This document shows positions 44,802 to 52,963 of a DNA stretch of 64,000 bases, one piece after another. The notes under the pieces were generated by a model. It was not told the DNA's origin, did not search any database, and was given only the letters and a program-made list of their open reading frames with translations. How positions within the stretch are numbered: the stretch's first letter is position 1; each line of letters opens with the position of its first letter. Position numbers and translations under genes: made by a program. Origin of the DNA: JAFTYO01 sp045611785 (GTDB taxonomy: Bacteria; Pseudomonadota; Alphaproteobacteria; RF32; CAG-239); the NCBI GenBank assembly GCA_045611785.1, contig JAZKXV010000012.1, forward strand, positions 97,663-161,662. Direction: 5' to 3'.

Positions 44802-44843
44802 TTATACCTCTTAAATTATTATGCATAATTAATACATAATATA

Positions 44844-44872
44844 AATCTAGTGTCTATACATGCACAAGTCAA
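44844..44872 (-). promoter_or_regulatory. Candidate grpE promoter
   Basis: Minus strand TTGACT (44867-44872), 17-bp spacer, TAGATT (44844-44849). The -35 also reads CTTGAC, as in sigma-32-type promoters, but no matching -10 is clear. Confidence 0.45.
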
Positions 44873-44893
44873 GAAGATAAATTCTTTTTTGTA

Positions 44894-44921
44894 TTGTCTT
44901 TTATAAATATAATGATATAAT
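44894..44921 (+). promoter_or_regulatory. Promoter of the GT5 synthase gene
   Basis: TTGTCT (44894-44899), 16-bp spacer, TATAAT (44916-44921), 34 bp before the ATG. Confidence 0.6.
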
Positions 44922-44955
44922 TTGCCACATATTATTTATTTTAAGGAAAAGAAAC

Positions 44956-46983
44956 ATGGATGCTCATAAAAAAACAACATCAACAGGACTTTTAGCTAGC
45001 AATTTTAATCTCAAAAAAAACTATAACATTTTTCAAAAAACAAACGAAATTCTTAACACAGAAATTCAAAATTTTGCTAAATACCAATGTTTAAACAGAA
45101 ATGAATGGCCACAAATTGATAACGTTAATGCTTGGATGTTATCTGCTGAAACCGCAACTTTTATGAAATGGGGCGGTTTAGGTATGGTCGCATCAGAACT
45201 TCCTGAAAACTTTAATAAAACATACTCAGATAAAAACCATAAAATATCTATTGTAACACCTATGTATTTGGGTAACACCGGTAAAAAATCTGCCACATTT
45301 GATGGTAGAACATACAAAGGTGCTCAAAACAAAAGTGTTGAAGTTGAACATATTGCCACTTTAGATGTTCCTTTTTTTAATACTGAAGATAACTTATCAA
45401 TTAACAAAACAAACGTATACACAGCATCTTTTAATAATGTTGATTACATTTTCATCCAAAATGATCACTTTTTTTCAATAAACCCACATGCCGAAAATCC
45501 GTCTACACAAGATGGTTGCTACGTTAGAAACGAGTTTGATGTAAACGAAGTTGAACGTTTTGCCTTTTTCTCAAAAGCTGTTTACCTGTTATTAAAAGAA
45601 TGTAGTGCCGATAACATTATAAACTTAAAACTTCCCAATATATTAATTGCAAACGACTGGCATATAGGTGCTTTAACAGGCCTTTGTAAATATTCCAGTA
45701 TTGCTGAAGAATACAAACAATCAATCAGCGAAGAACAAGCAAAATCTATTCGCAATATTCCGATTATACATATTGCGCACCACTTAGGATACCAAGGTTG
45801 GGACTATCCAAACACAGCCAGAATTTTAAACTCATTATATGAATACAATACAAAACTTATTTTTAAAAATGCAAAAGCAATCAAAAACAGCAACCCAAGA
45901 ACAACAAACACTCTTATTGTTTTTGACTGCTATAACCAATCTTCCGTCAGCTTTCACTTAGCTGATCGTGTTGTTACCGTTTCTAAAAACTACCGAGAAG
46001 AAGTTTCAACTGAACTTGGCCTAGGTCTTGATTTTCGTGATATTTTAAAAATCAGAAAAGACCACAGAACATTTTACGGAATTGTAAACGGATATGATAA
46101 AAGCCTTATTTCACCTAACAAGAAAAAAATTGAACACATCAATGAATATTTTGATGGCTTTAACTTTAAGGTGTTTGATGAAAATTCTTTAGAAAACAAA
46201 CTTAACAACAAAAAAGAGTGTATAAGGCTCTTATCAAAAATTGCTACAGATGCTGAATATAAACAAAAAGTTTTACCACTAACAGAGTTGCATGATTATG
46301 AAGATATATCTTCTCTTATTAAAAAAGCTGATAAAATTCCATTTATCTGCGCAACAAGCCGTTTAGTTGAACAAAAAGGATACGACATTGCTGCAAAAGC
46401 TATTATCCAAATAATTAAAGAAAATGTTGATAAAGGTTTTGAAGCACCTATTTTTGTAATGGGTGGTGCAGGAGATTTAGATTTATATAAAAAGCTACAA
46501 GATCTCAAAGAAGAAATCAAAAAAATAGATAAAAAGGCTGCAAAACGTATCTTCGTATTTAGAGGGTATCGTGATGAATTTGCATACGCAATACAATTAG
46601 CATCTGATTTTTATTTAATGCCATCACGTTTTGAACCATGTGGATTAACTCAAATGGAAGCTATGGCTAAAGGAGCCTTACCGATTGCCACTTCAACAGG
46701 TGGACTGGTAGATACCATCAAAGATTGTATCGATGGCTTCAGAACTGAAGTATTTTTCACCAAAAGCATTAAAGTGTACGGTTCAAACTTAGCTGCCCAA
46801 AAACTTAAAAATAATGTAAATGCATATGCCGACACATTAAACAAGGCTTTACATTATTACTACACATCTAGAGATGAGCTAGATATAATGACCAAAAATG
46901 CAATTAAAAAAGATTTTAGTTGGAATGTTGAAGGCGGATCGGTCTATAAATATTACAAACTATTTACAACCGGATCATTATAA
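44956..46983 (+). CDS. GT5-type glycogen/starch synthase-like glycosyltransferase
   Basis: A 675-aa GT-B enzyme. The donor-binding KxGGL motif appears as KWGGLGMVASELP near residue 72. Further GT5 marks are NDWHIGALTGL, HIAHHLGYQGWDYP, DRVVTVSKNYREEV, NGYD, TSRLVEQKGYDI, and the C-terminal SRFEPCGLTQMEAMAKGALPIATSTGGLVDT with the E-x7-E element. This family adds glucose from ADP- or UDP-glucose to alpha-1,4-glucan. It is about 190 residues longer than typical bacterial GlgA, with extra N-terminal and mid-protein segments. No other glycogen genes are close. GGAAAAG precedes the ATG. Confidence 0.85.
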   Translation: MDAHKKTTSTGLLASNFNLKKNYNIFQKTNEILNTEIQNFAKYQCLNRNEWPQIDNVNAWMLSAETATFMKWGGLGMVASELPENFNKTYSDKNHKISIVTPMYLGNTGKKSATFDGRTYKGAQNKSVEVEHIATLDVPFFNTEDNLSINKTNVYTASFNNVDYIFIQNDHFFSINPHAENPSTQDGCYVRNEFDVNEVERFAFFSKAVYLLLKECSADNIINLKLPNILIANDWHIGALTGLCKYSSIAEEYKQSISEEQAKSIRNIPIIHIAHHLGYQGWDYPNTARILNSLYEYNTKLIFKNAKAIKNSNPRTTNTLIVFDCYNQSSVSFHLADRVVTVSKNYREEVSTELGLGLDFRDILKIRKDHRTFYGIVNGYDKSLISPNKKKIEHINEYFDGFNFKVFDENSLENKLNNKKECIRLLSKIATDAEYKQKVLPLTELHDYEDISSLIKKADKIPFICATSRLVEQKGYDIAAKAIIQIIKENVDKGFEAPIFVMGGAGDLDLYKKLQDLKEEIKKIDKKAAKRIFVFRGYRDEFAYAIQLASDFYLMPSRFEPCGLTQMEAMAKGALPIATSTGGLVDTIKDCIDGFRTEVFFTKSIKVYGSNLAAQKLKNNVNAYADTLNKALHYYYTSRDELDIMTKNAIKKDFSWNVEGGSVYKYYKLFTTGSL

Positions 46984-47001
46984 TTAACAAAACTTACTTA
47001 C

Positions 47002-47031
47002 AAAGCCATCTGTCTTTCAGATGGCTTTTTT
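47002..47031 (+). terminator. Terminator after the GT5 gene
   Basis: Stem AAAGCCATCTG/CAGATGGCTTT, 5-nt loop and T-run. The T-run is next to the TTGACA of the adk promoter. Confidence 0.9.
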
Positions 47032-47035
47032 ATGC

Positions 47036-47065
47036 TTGACATTTAAGATAAAAATATTTTATATA
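47036..47065 (+). promoter_or_regulatory. Promoter of adk
   Basis: TTGACA (47036-47041), 18-bp spacer, TATATA (47060-47065), 31 bp before the ATG at 47096. Confidence 0.6.
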
Positions 47066-47095
47066 AAAGCATCACTTTTAATAATTATCACAATT

Positions 47096-47737
47096 ATGAA
47101 ACAATTATTTATCGTCTTTGGTGCTCCAGGTAGCGGCAAAGGTTATTTCGTAGGTTGTCTTAAAGATCAGTTGCACAACCTTGGTATCACAGATTATCTC
47201 TACATTTCTACCGGCGACTTGCTAAGAGAGGAAATCAAAGCGCAAACACCTCTCGGTAAAGAAATTGAGCAGATTGTCAATTCAGGCAAACTTGTGCCGG
47301 ACCATATCGTATCTGAACTTGTCATGAAGGCTATCAAGCAAGACAACAAGGTTAAGATACTTGATGGTTATCCCCGCACCGTAAGTCAGCTTGCTGACAT
47401 CGCTCTCGCAAAAAATCAGTATCAGCATGAGGTTATCTCTATCATGAGAGACACTCCTGAGGAGTTGATTAAGGAGCGTATCGGTAAACGCCGTGTCTGT
47501 AGAGACTGCAAAGCAACCCACACTGTCGATGACGGCTGTTGTCCAAAATGTGGAGGTGTATCTGAAATCAGAAAAGATGATGCGGTAATCGACATCAGAT
47601 TGGCCGAGTATCAGAAAAACACCCAGCATATCTGGATTGACCTTATTGGTCTTTCTAACGCCGCTCTTACCATCAACGGTTTTGATGACGCAAACGAGGT
47701 CGCAAAAGATGTAGTTAAACTTGTTATGCCGCAGTAA
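47096..47737 (+). CDS. adk: Adenylate kinase with zinc-type LID; atypical codon use
   Basis: A 213-aa kinase. P-loop GAPGSGKG (9-16), STGDLLREE (38-46), DGYPRT (90-95), and the LID Cys set CRDC (135, 138) plus CPKC (149, 152) with IRKDD after it, so a zinc-binding LID. It interconverts ATP+AMP and 2 ADP. The frame is open to 47021, but MKQLFIVFGAPG at 47096 is the natural start; no Shine-Dalgarno is present. The gene appears to use more AAG, ATC and CTC/CTT codons than its neighbours, has its own consensus promoter and strong terminator, and is not in the ribosomal-protein context usual for adk. It looks acquired and may be a second copy. Confidence 0.88.
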   Translation: MKQLFIVFGAPGSGKGYFVGCLKDQLHNLGITDYLYISTGDLLREEIKAQTPLGKEIEQIVNSGKLVPDHIVSELVMKAIKQDNKVKILDGYPRTVSQLADIALAKNQYQHEVISIMRDTPEELIKERIGKRRVCRDCKATHTVDDGCCPKCGGVSEIRKDDAVIDIRLAEYQKNTQHIWIDLIGLSNAALTINGFDDANEVAKDVVKLVMPQ

Positions 47738-47759
47738 GCGGTATAATACGACCGATTTC

Positions 47760-47790
47760 ACAGCCTCCGTTTAACGGAGGCTGTTTTTTT
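47760..47790 (+). terminator. Terminator after adk, overlapping rsmB 3' end
   Basis: Stem ACAGCCTCCG/CGGAGGCTGT, 5-nt loop and seven T. On the other strand this hairpin encodes the last residues (NSLR) of rsmB. Confidence 0.92.
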
Positions 47791-48988
47791 GCATCATACA
47801 AAAGAAAAAGCCATCTGTATTTGTTGTTAACGGATTTAACTTAATGAAATTTTTTTCATTAAACGGATACTCAATATCCAGTTTATTTTCCCATAAAACT
47901 TGATGATTCACAAAACTGATGTCTGAATATTTTTGCTTAAATGCATTTACAATATCTTCATTTTCATCTTTCAAAACAGAGCAAGTCATATAAACAATAT
48001 AACCACCCTTTCTTGTATTTTTATAAGCAATATCTAAAATTTCTGATTGAGTAGCATTTAAGCTCTCTATAGTCTTTGGGCTTAATCTGAATTTTGCATC
48101 AGGAGAACGTCTAAACGTTCCACTTCCGGAACATGGTGCATCAACAATAAATTTATCATATCCATCTGTATCTAAAGACTTAACAATTTTAATATTACGA
48201 ATACCAAGCCTTAAGGCTCTGTCTTTAATTGCATCCATTCTATTAAAATTAGCATCATGTGCAAATACTGTTCCCTCATTGCGATTTAATGCAGCAATAG
48301 CTAAACTTTTGCCTCCGGCTCCTGCACAATAATCTATAACTTTTTCATCAGGACTAACATTGCACAACAAAGAAGCTATCTGACAAGATTCATCTTGCAC
48401 ATCAACCAAACCTTCTTGATATGTCATACAATTATTCAAATTAACTCTTTCTTCTGAACGTAGACCATAAGGTGAAAGTGGCGTATAAGAAAAATATAAC
48501 CCTTCATTTTCAAGACGTTTTTTAGCATGATTTCTTTCAGTAAGGTTAACTCTTAAATCGGCCGGTGCCGTAGTATTAAGAGCTTGCACCAAATTAACGC
48601 TGTTAATTTTATCAAACAACCACTTTGGACATTCATTTTCAACATATTCAGGATAAACATCATCTTTAAGTGATTTAAGCCACTGTTTTTCTTCTTTGGT
48701 TATACAAGCAAAACCATATTCTCCCCCGCTTGCAATGATATCAAAATCTTCATTTTTCAAATAAACAAGCATAATTTTTCTGACATCTTTACTTTGCGCA
48801 TCAAACTCTAAACGCATACGATGCCTAACAATATCCCAAACGGTTTCCACAATAAAGCGCCTATCTTTTGAGCCAATATACTTACGTTTTCTGACATAGT
48901 CATTAATTATGCTGTCTGCAGTTTTCTTATCTTGAAAAATTTGATTAACCAACTCATAAACAGCCTGATATCTTGCGCTAATTTGCAT
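47771..48988 (-). CDS. rsmB: 16S rRNA m5C methyltransferase, RsmB/NOP2 family
   Basis: A 405-aa RNA m5C methyltransferase: an N-terminal helical RNA-binding domain (about 1-150, NusB-like), then the catalytic Rossmann domain with DYCAGAGGKSLA (SAM motif), DAPCSGSGTFRRSPDAKFR (PC motif) and YMTCSVLKDENED (TC catalytic Cys). RsmB methylates C967, but other NOP2/Sun paralogues (RsmF) cannot be excluded. AAAGGA precedes the ATG. Its final codons lie within the adk terminator hairpin, suggesting the adk unit was placed against it. Confidence 0.85.
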   Translation of the reverse strand: MQISARYQAVYELVNQIFQDKKTADSIINDYVRKRKYIGSKDRRFIVETVWDIVRHRMRLEFDAQSKDVRKIMLVYLKNEDFDIIASGGEYGFACITKEEKQWLKSLKDDVYPEYVENECPKWLFDKINSVNLVQALNTTAPADLRVNLTERNHAKKRLENEGLYFSYTPLSPYGLRSEERVNLNNCMTYQEGLVDVQDESCQIASLLCNVSPDEKVIDYCAGAGGKSLAIAALNRNEGTVFAHDANFNRMDAIKDRALRLGIRNIKIVKSLDTDGYDKFIVDAPCSGSGTFRRSPDAKFRLSPKTIESLNATQSEILDIAYKNTRKGGYIVYMTCSVLKDENEDIVNAFKQKYSDISFVNHQVLWENKLDIEYPFNEKNFIKLNPLTTNTDGFFFCMMQKNSLR

Positions 48989-49053
48989 ATTTTATCCTTT
49001 CAGTTAAAAAATAATATAAAACATCTTTTTAAATACGCAACACAAATTTAATT

Positions 49054-49083
49054 AAAAAAACCTTCACAAAAATTGTGAAGGTT
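49054..49083 (-). terminator. Terminator of the small membrane-protein gene
   Basis: Minus strand CCTTCAC/GTGAAGG stem followed by seven T, 22 bp after the 49105 stop. Confidence 0.8.
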
Positions 49084-49104
49084 TGATAGAATAAAGAGAA
49101 TTTG

Positions 49105-49350
49105 TTAATCTCTAGAAGACTTTACCGACGATCTGAAAAATCCGCCAATAAAACCGAGCGTTGCACCTATTTGCCACATTTTTAAACCACCAATTCCGAT
49201 AGCCGCAAAAAAGCTCAATATGGTATCACCAAAGCACCAACCGACTACCAAACCGGATAAAGCTCCAAACAAAGTAGACATTATGCACGCTACAAACATA
49301 AAACCGGCAAACGTAAACGCTGCTCCAAAAAGTTTTCCTAATGTTTCCAT
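49105..49350 (-). CDS. Small Gly-rich two-helix membrane protein
   Basis: An 81-aa protein with two or three hydrophobic, Gly-rich segments (about 10-30, 32-50, 58-72) containing GxxxG-like spacing such as GALSGLVVGWCFGD, and a charged C-terminal tail. No family is recognisable. A near-consensus promoter (49398-49426) and terminator frame it as a single-gene unit, and no Shine-Dalgarno precedes the ATG. Similar small unit, divergent, at 49498. Confidence 0.65.
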   Translation of the reverse strand: METLGKLFGAAFTFAGFMFVACIMSTLFGALSGLVVGWCFGDTILSFFAAIGIGGLKMWQIGATLGFIGGFFRSSVKSSRD

Positions 49351-49397
49351 AAGTAAATAATTGTTTTTAAGTTATACAATAATAAAAAAGTTAATTT

Positions 49398-49426
49398 CAT
49401 ATATCATAACTTAATTAAATTGTCAA
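49398..49426 (-). promoter_or_regulatory. Promoter of 49105-49350
   Basis: Minus strand TTGACA (49421-49426), 17-bp spacer, TATATG (49398-49403). Confidence 0.65.
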
Positions 49427-49446
49427 TATTGTAACATATTTTTAAC

Positions 49447-49475
49447 TAGACAATACCGTATTTTTGCATTATACT
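49447..49475 (+). promoter_or_regulatory. Promoter of 49498-49971
   Basis: TAGACA (49447-49452), 17-bp spacer, TATACT (49470-49475). The implied leader is about 16 nt. Confidence 0.65.
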
Positions 49476-49497
49476 AAAGACCTAAACAATATATATT

Positions 49498-49971
49498 ATG
49501 AAGAGAATTATGTTACTCATCATTGCAGCTCTAGGAGTTACATTGATGGTTACCTCTTGCGGAACAATGGCTTGCGCTCAGGGGTATTACGGGAATTATG
49601 GGTATCAGTCTTATAACTACGGAACTGTCCGAAGCACACCAAATCCAAATGGTCTGTTCGTAAGTTCTAACAATATGCGCCCTACTGGTACATATGTTGT
49701 AGGACAAAAATCTTACCCAACACAGTTGCGATGGAAAAATATGTCTATTGTTAAGAACGGGCTTATGCTGTTTGTTTACGACGCAAATGGCCAAGTAATT
49801 AATCAGTACGACATGCGAATCCCAAAGCAAGACATCAATGATGTATACCACCCTACTGGATTTAACGGCAAAGCTCTGTCAGTTGAAGTGTACATCTGCG
49901 GTGGACGAGGTTGTAATCTCATTACTGTCACAGACGGTAATAGCAATGAGACCTATTACCTCCAGCGATAA
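49498..49971 (+). CDS. Putative lipoprotein, small
   Basis: A 157-aa exported protein. The N-terminal MKRIMLLIIAALGVTLMVTSC has a lipobox (VTSC, lipidated Cys21); a Tyr/Gly-rich segment (about 28-42) follows. The rest is beta-like, with two Cys in CGGRGC near residue 137. No known family. The gene has its own promoter, no Shine-Dalgarno, and a strong terminator, so it forms a single-gene cassette divergent from the 49105 gene. Codon use differs from surrounding housekeeping genes. Confidence 0.7.
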   Translation: MKRIMLLIIAALGVTLMVTSCGTMACAQGYYGNYGYQSYNYGTVRSTPNPNGLFVSSNNMRPTGTYVVGQKSYPTQLRWKNMSIVKNGLMLFVYDANGQVINQYDMRIPKQDINDVYHPTGFNGKALSVEVYICGGRGCNLITVTDGNSNETYYLQR

Positions 49972-49992
49972 GATTAATGCCCATTAAGTTAG

Positions 49993-50024
49993 AGGGAAAG
50001 CAAAAGCTTTCCCTTTATTTTTTT
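49993..50024 (+). terminator. Terminator after the lipoprotein gene
   Basis: Stem AGGGAAAGC/GCTTTCCCT, AAAA loop, T-rich run. Confidence 0.9.
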
Positions 50025-50271
50025 AATTAAGCGAGTTTCTTTTTTCTTTAGGTTGATTATCCGTATTTATATAAATATTACTTTCTTTAGCATATTTGAC
50101 CACCTCATTTGCAAAATTTTTTTTTGCCAATGAAACCAAAAACTCGGCATCTTTAAGCCTAAGTTTTCTCAATGTTTCTTCTAAAGCCTCAAAACTATCA
50201 TAAATTGTACTGACAAACATTATATTTTTTTCTATCAGCACCTTATCCTGATTATTTATAATATTCTTCAT
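50023..50271 (-). CDS. Small hypothetical protein, 82 aa
   Basis: A soluble, helical, Lys/Glu-rich protein with no recognised domain. The start is supported by GAGG 7 nt upstream. Unlike the SD-less neighbours its base use matches the rest of the window. Its middle (SFEALEETLRKLRLKDAEFLVSLAKKN) looks like two amphipathic helices. It is in the same orientation as the next small gene upstream (50377), 105 bp away. Confidence 0.6.
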   Translation of the reverse strand: MKNIINNQDKVLIEKNIMFVSTIYDSFEALEETLRKLRLKDAEFLVSLAKKNFANEVVKYAKESNIYINTDNQPKEKRNSLN

Positions 50272-50376
50272 ATCTTGCCTCGCTAACTTAAAGTTAATAG
50301 TTTACCTTAAATATGCACGGCAAAAAATAATTAAAGCTATAAAGAATGCTATATTGACATTTTGCGAATCGGGAAA

Positions 50377-50571
50377 CTACATCAAATAATGCTGATTATG
50401 TGTTCTTGCATGATTAATTTTAACTAAAGAATGTGGTGTTACATACTTATCTTTTGACCATTTATCTACCAAAGCATCTATAATATCTTCATCTGCAAGC
50501 ATTTCATTATTGAGCGTAAACCTATTTAATAAATCATGTATAACATATTGAGCCACATTTACTTTTACCAT
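50377..50571 (-). CDS. Small hypothetical protein, 64 aa
   Basis: A 64-aa soluble protein with a strong CGGAGGA Shine-Dalgarno 5 nt before the ATG, which is the main reason to accept so short a gene. The sequence has a helical N-terminal half (VAQYVIHDLLNRF) and a His/Asn-rich end. No family is recognised. Confidence 0.6.
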   Translation of the reverse strand: MVKVNVAQYVIHDLLNRFTLNNEMLADEDIIDALVDKWSKDKYVTPHSLVKINHARTHNQHYLM

Positions 50572-50630
50572 TTATTCCTCCGTTATTACAACAACTTATA
50601 TAGCGCAAAAATATCAGCAAAAAAGTATTT

Positions 50631-50646
50631 ATAGACCAAAGTCTAT
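50631..50646. repeat. Small inverted repeat upstream of 50571
   Basis: ATAGAC-CAAA-GTCTAT, a 6-bp stem upstream of the 64-aa gene. Role unknown. Otherwise 50572-50700 shows no gene. Confidence 0.35.
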
Positions 50647-50700
50647 GTTTATAAGTTTATTTTTACATTATATTATATATAAAAAACAGCCAAAATATAA

Positions 50701-50736
50701 AAAAACTAAGGCCAAAGAAAACTTCTTTGGCCTTTT
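50701..50736 (-). terminator. Terminator of tRNA-Leu
   Basis: Stem AAGGCCAAAGAA/TTCTTTGGCCTT with a 3-nt loop and T-run on the minus strand. Confidence 0.85.
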
Positions 50737-50742
50737 AATGAG

Positions 50743-50828
50743 TGGTAGGGGTGATGAGACTTGAACTCATACTCGCTGAGCGAACAAGATTTTGAGTCTA
50801 GCGCGTCTACCAATTCCGCCACACCCCC
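50743..50828 (-). tRNA. tRNA-Leu(CAA)
   Basis: An 86-nt class II tRNA on the minus strand, CCA encoded. The acceptor GGGGGTG pairs with CACCCCT (G1-U72 wobble). The D-arm holds AATTGGTAGA; the anticodon loop CTCAAAA gives CAA; a long variable arm precedes the T-loop TTCAAGT. The anticodon stem CTAGA/TCTTG has one U-U mismatch at the 28-42 pair. Confidence 0.92.
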
Positions 50829-50975
50829 ATATCAACTATGTATGCGTTACTTATAACATTTATTTCATTTAGTCAATACTTTTTTTATTTTTTCATCTTT
50901 TTTTTATCTTTTATGTTTATTTTTACATTAGAATAGTGTATAATCGCGCAAGTTTGTGTAAATCAGGAGCTTATA

Positions 50976-52502
50976 TTGAGTAATCTGGAGCAAAAAGCAG
51001 CTATCCTATACAATGAAAGGAAATATCCTGAAGCTTTGGATATTTATTTATCATTGTACCAAAAGAGTCCTAAAACCGAGAAATATTCCGTTTTCTGCGG
51101 TAATTGCTTTGATGCCATGGGAGAATCCGATCAAGCTATATCATACTATAAAAAAGCTGCCAGACTAAATCCTGTATCCGAAACATCATTAATTGCCCTA
51201 TCTAATATATATTACGATAAAGCCGATTATAATAACGCATCTAAATTTGCAAACAGACTGTTGCGCAAAATGCCAAATAATCATTCTGCTTTGCTTTGCC
51301 TTGGAAACATTGCTTATTGCAAAGGCCAATATGAGCAAGCTTTGCAACATTATGAAATGGTATATAAAAATAATCAGGCAAGCTATATTGCCGTAATAAA
51401 CATGGCAAACACATATTATGATTTGTCTCGATATGTAAAAGCGGTTGACTTTGCAAAGAAAGCCTTAAAATTATACCCATCAAGCGTTGATGCATACATA
51501 ATTCTGGGAAATTCTTTTATTGAACTTGAAAAACACGAAAAAGCCGAAAAAAGTTTGTTACGTGCATTAGAATTAAAAGATGATAACCCATGGATTTACA
51601 ATGCATTGAGCAGGTTGTATCAAAAAACAGAAAGATGGGAATCTGCTCTTGAAACAGGATGGAACGCCATTACCTGTACATATGAGGCTCAAGAAGAACA
51701 ACACATAAATTTCGGATACCTATTATACGAATGTGTTGATGAAAAAGGCAAAGAGTTAGCTGAACAATATGCTCAAAAATGGCTCAATAGATACTCTGAT
51801 GAAAAAATTGTATACTACATGGCTACTGCAATTTTAAACAATGACGACATAAAATTAGCAGATAGCGATTATGTAAAAAAAATATTTGATGCTTTTGCAG
51901 GAGATTTTGACTCCACCTTATTCGGTCTTGAATATCAAGTTCCGGAACATATTGCTCGATGCATCAAAGAAAACTATCATAAGCCATTTTATAAACCTAT
52001 CAAATATCTTGATTTAGGTTGTGGCACAGGGCTTTGCGGCAAAACAGTAAAATCAGTTATTGGTTGGAGCCATGTTACCGGTGTTGACTTATCCGAAAAA
52101 ATGCTATTACAAGCCAAGAAAAAATACATCTACGACAGACTTGTACTAGATGAAATAATAAACTTTTTAAATACCGAAGATAAATTATATCACCTGATTA
52201 CTGCCGGAGATGTGTTTACATATTTTGGCGATTTGCAAAAACTCATTGCTTCTATTGCCAATTCTTTAATCGGTAATGGTCAGGTTGTGTTTACTATCTC
52301 CGAAAACTATATGAATTCAGATGACTTTTTCTTAACACCTTCCGGACGTTTCATTCATAATAGCGATTATGTGCTTAAGTTATTAAAGAAGAACGGACTT
52401 AAAAAAATCTCAATTGAAAGAAAAGCTCTAAGAAATGAAGGTGACAGAGTTATATATGGTTATATCATAGCCGCAGAAAAATACATCACCATTGAAAAAT
52501 AA
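50976..52502 (+). CDS. TPR-repeat protein with C-terminal SAM methyltransferase, TTG start
   Basis: A 508-aa soluble protein. Residues about 1-250 are six or seven TPR units (for example YNERKYPEALDIYLSLYQ, AISYYKKAARLNP, AEKSLLRALELK). Residues about 320-505 are a class I methyltransferase with LDLGCGTGLCGK (motif I near 346) and GVDLSEKMLLQAKK. TPR-methyltransferase fusions are common in alphaproteobacteria; the target is probably a protein or small molecule recognised through the TPR part but unknown. The start is TTG with AGGAG 5 nt upstream and no nearby in-frame ATG. A bidirectional terminator follows. Confidence 0.82.
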   Translation: MSNLEQKAAILYNERKYPEALDIYLSLYQKSPKTEKYSVFCGNCFDAMGESDQAISYYKKAARLNPVSETSLIALSNIYYDKADYNNASKFANRLLRKMPNNHSALLCLGNIAYCKGQYEQALQHYEMVYKNNQASYIAVINMANTYYDLSRYVKAVDFAKKALKLYPSSVDAYIILGNSFIELEKHEKAEKSLLRALELKDDNPWIYNALSRLYQKTERWESALETGWNAITCTYEAQEEQHINFGYLLYECVDEKGKELAEQYAQKWLNRYSDEKIVYYMATAILNNDDIKLADSDYVKKIFDAFAGDFDSTLFGLEYQVPEHIARCIKENYHKPFYKPIKYLDLGCGTGLCGKTVKSVIGWSHVTGVDLSEKMLLQAKKKYIYDRLVLDEIINFLNTEDKLYHLITAGDVFTYFGDLQKLIASIANSLIGNGQVVFTISENYMNSDDFFLTPSGRFIHNSDYVLKLLKKNGLKKISIERKALRNEGDRVIYGYIIAAEKYITIEK

Positions 52503-52504
52503 TT

Positions 52505-52527
52505 AAAGCCGGAATAAATCCGGCTTT
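52505..52527. terminator. Bidirectional terminator
   Basis: AAAGCCGG/CCGGCTTT stem, 7-nt loop, between convergent genes. Confidence 0.8.
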
Positions 52528-52543
52528 AATTACATACATAACA

Positions 52544-52960
52544 TTACAATCTTAAAAATGGCCTTGCATAAGCATATTCGCATTCTGAAATAGCAACTTC
52601 CTTGCATAATCTGAAATTAACTCCTAACCTAACGCCATTGTAGATTCGTCTTCTAGACCAATAACGTGCTTTTTTTATAGGTTCTGCTCCGACAAGCTCT
52701 GCTGTTTTATTAAAATCGTCAAATACATCAAGTAGCTTTTGCAATTGTTTTTCTGTTGGTATACACCAAAAAAGGTTAGCAACATCTAAATCATCACAAA
52801 ATGTGCGAGCACCGATATAATCTGTTTTTTCGACATCTTTTACATAAACAGCTATTTCATCAGAAGCTATAAAAATTGCAATCGGTTTTTCATTTTCTTT
52901 TACAAACCAAGATTCTCCCGTTTCATAAAGAACCATCAAAGGCAATTTAACTGCTTCCAT
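52544..52960 (-). CDS. Hypothetical protein with DUF1566-like C-terminus
   Basis: A 138-aa soluble protein. The last 45 residues (ARYWSRRR, then GVNFRLCK, then ARPFLRL) have the YWS...F...RPV layout of DUF1566/Fib_succ_major-type C-terminal modules, a weak match. It is 3 bp after the 52964 gene in the same direction, so the two form an operon; no Shine-Dalgarno precedes it. The RPFLRL end resembles the RPVLRV end recovered from the frameshifted gene at 37987-38594. Confidence 0.6.
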   Translation of the reverse strand: MEAVKLPLMVLYETGESWFVKENEKPIAIFIASDEIAVYVKDVEKTDYIGARTFCDDLDVANLFWCIPTEKQLQKLLDVFDDFNKTAELVGAEPIKKARYWSRRRIYNGVRLGVNFRLCKEVAISECEYAYARPFLRL

Positions 52961-52963
52961 AGA

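Noticed and set aside
47021..47095. N-terminal extension of adk
   Set aside because: It spans the upstream terminator and promoter; MKQLFIVFGAPG is the family start.
47282..47761. 159-aa minus ORF opposite adk
   Set aside because: adk motifs occupy the plus strand; the opposite product has no recognisable features.
49459..49466. TATTTTTG as a Bacteroidota -7 promoter (TAnnTTTG)
   Set aside because: No matching -33 element, a better sigma-70 pair overlaps, and the other SD-less genes lack this motif.
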